A stretch of DNA of 7,068 nt from Thermococcus sp. (GTDB lineage Archaea; Methanobacteriota_B; Thermococci; Thermococcales; Thermococcaceae). Under the pieces are notes generated by a model. That model worked only from the letters and a program-made list of their open reading frames with translations, was not told the origin of the DNA and did not search any database. Shown piece by piece: positions 5,850 through 7,068 of the stretch. Made by a program: the position numbers and the translations under genes. Position 1 is the first letter of the stretch. The number at the start of each line of letters is the position of its first letter. Location: assembly GCA_021160985.1 (NCBI GenBank), contig JAGHBN010000068.1:1-7068 (forward strand), given 5' to 3'.

Positions 5850-7068
5850 TCAGCGCCTTCCGTACTTCCTGAGCAGGAACCCAAGCACTAAGAGCGCTCC
5901 CATGATTATGGCCAGCCCCAGGTACGTCTGGCTGCTTCCTCTGTTCACGGTGACTCTAACGCTCGTCTCCCTGCTTTTCTGGTCGCTGACGGCATTGATT
6001 GTGATAATGTAGTCCCCCGCATCCGTGTCCCTGGGGACTGCCACCTCCACCGTAAACTCGACCTCCTCGTCCCTTCCGAGGGAGGGTACTTTCCGCGGTT
6101 CCACCCTTACGTTCCATCCCTCCGGGGCCTTGACCTCCAGCCTGACGTTTGTCAGCGGGCTGGTGCCCGTGTTGTACACCCTGACCGTGGTCTTGGCCTC
6201 TTCTCCTGCATTTACCTTCAGGCTGTACCTTTCCAGGGTCGCGGTCATCCCGTAGCTGCCGGTCAGCTTCGCTGTGAGGTTTATTTCCTCCGTCTCCCCG
6301 CTCCCCACGGAGGTCACGAGGAGAGTTGAGCGGTATGTCCCGAGTTCTGCCGTGTCGGGGGGTATCAGGAGAACGTAGAGACGCTTTTCCTCCCCTGCGC
6401 CGATGTAAGCGCTGGTTATTCCCGTGTGGGACGACGGGTCTTCCACCACCATTCCACCCCAGTTCTCCGGCACCTGCAGGCTCAGCGAGTAGGTGTCGTC
6501 GTGCGTTCCCAGGTTCTTCAGGACGACGACGTAGGTGAAGGTCCGTCCAAGCACCTGGCTCTTTGATGGCTCCGGGACGCTGACCTCCAGGTAGTATGGA
6601 AGCCTCTGCATGCTTACGTGAAGTTCTTTTTTCTTGCCTGCTTTTATCTCTACGTTTTTCTCCACTTCCTTGTAGGCCTCTTTTAAGATTCTGACGGTAT
6701 AGCTTCCCTCAGGGGCCTCTATAACGGCCGTCCCGTCCGAGAGCGTCTTTGCTTCCGCAACCATCTCCCCGGCCTGGAGAAGCTCTACTCTGGCGCCGGA
6801 GATGTATGACCCTGACTCCTCATCCGTGACCTTAATTGAGAGCGTCCCGTTTTCTCCCGCGTGGGTTCTGTTCACGTACACTCCGAGCCGCTCTTCTGCG
6901 TCTCCGGCTCTTACCGTGACGTTGTACATGCCCACGGGGGCATCACTGGGCACGTCCATAACCAGCTTTACCATGCTCTCGCCGGAGACCCTGACCGCCC
7001 GAACTGGCTCTCCCCCGGCGAGAAACTTTGCACCCCATCCCTCTGGCACGTCGGCGCTCAGAAACACC
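5850..7068 (-). CDS. Membrane-anchored surface protein with NEW3-type repeats and a carboxypeptidase-regulatory-like domain (COG1470-like), N-terminus missing
   Basis: The frame is open to the right edge, so the 405 visible residues are the C-terminal part; the first in-frame GTG at 7067 is not evidence of a start. Residues 1-65 look like the end of one NEW3-type beta-sandwich (DVPEGWG, then VPSDAPVGMYNVTV). Residues 75-152 resemble a carboxypeptidase-regulatory-like/PEGA fold (ISGARVELL, TLSDGTAVIE, APEGSYTVRI). Residues 158-267 and 275-375 are two further NEW3-type domains (VPENWGG with LGTYRSTLLV; APEGWNV with AGDYIITINAV). A helix at about 382-399 and the basic end RKYGRR anchor the chain with the repeats outside. 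Four N-x-S/T sequons (Asn49, 66, 73, 263) fit a glycosylated extracellular protein. There is no PGF-type sorting signal. It probably acts as a cell-surface stalk, or as an extracellular partner of an enzyme or ABC transporter, a frequent setting for COG1470 proteins. Its partner is not in the window. Confidence 0.85.
   Translation of the reverse strand, partial: VFLSADVPEGWGAKFLAGGEPVRAVRVSGESMVKLVMDVPSDAPVGMYNVTVRAGDAEERLGVYVNRTHAGENGTLSIKVTDEESGSYISGARVELLQAGEMVAEAKTLSDGTAVIEAPEGSYTVRILKEAYKEVEKNVEIKAGKKKELHVSMQRLPYYLEVSVPEPSKSQVLGRTFTYVVVLKNLGTHDDTYSLSLQVPENWGGMVVEDPSSHTGITSAYIGAGEEKRLYVLLIPPDTAELGTYRSTLLVTSVGSGETEEINLTAKLTGSYGMTATLERYSLKVNAGEEAKTTVRVYNTGTSPLTNVRLEVKAPEGWNVRVEPRKVPSLGRDEEVEFTVEVAVPRDTDAGDYIITINAVSDQKSRETSVRVTVNRGSSQTYLGLAIIMGALLVLGFLLRKYGRR

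Overview
This window most likely comes from a hyperthermophilic euryarchaeon of the order Thermococcales (Thermococcus-like). Four things point that way. Genes start at TTTAAA/TTTTTAA TATA boxes with purine-rich BRE flanks. Ribosome-binding sites read GGTG(A/G). T-rich tracts without hairpins lie at gene ends. The gene set includes an archaeal single-protein Elp3 with the C-x4-C-x2-C cluster, a 251-aa Nif3-like protein and a COG1470-type surface protein. Species cannot be named from the sequence alone.

Layout, left to right. (1) 1-432 (+): C-terminal end of a membrane protein, best read as an ABC-2-type permease, cut by the window edge. (2) 502-867 (+): a 121-aa protein with a PD-(D/E)XK nuclease-like signature. 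(3) 842-1597 (-): a Nif3/YbgI-family dinuclear-metal protein whose 3' end overlaps gene 2 by 26 bp, tail to tail. (4) A 137-bp divergent promoter region. (5) 1735-1989 (+): an 84-aa protein with two membrane helices. (6) 1991-3349 (+): a TctA-family transporter permease, one base after gene 5. (7) 3404-5191 (+): Elp3, the tRNA wobble-uridine modifying radical SAM/acetyltransferase. (8) 5194-5751 (-): a six-helix HdeD/DUF308 membrane protein, convergent with Elp3; the two stop codons share a 12-bp perfect palindrome. (9) 5850-7068 (-): C-terminal 405 residues of a surface-anchored protein with NEW3-type repeats and a carboxypeptidase-regulatory-like domain, running off the right edge.

Most genes look like separate housekeeping or membrane transcription units. 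The only clear operon is genes 5-6, which resembles a reduced tripartite tricarboxylate transporter: a TctA-like permease with a half-size companion in place of TctB and no binding protein in view. That pair and the PD-(D/E)XK-like protein are the least explained parts of the window. I see no mobile element, CRISPR array, tRNA, rRNA or defence island, and no strong evidence of a wholly new system. No gene-free stretch exceeds about 140 bp.
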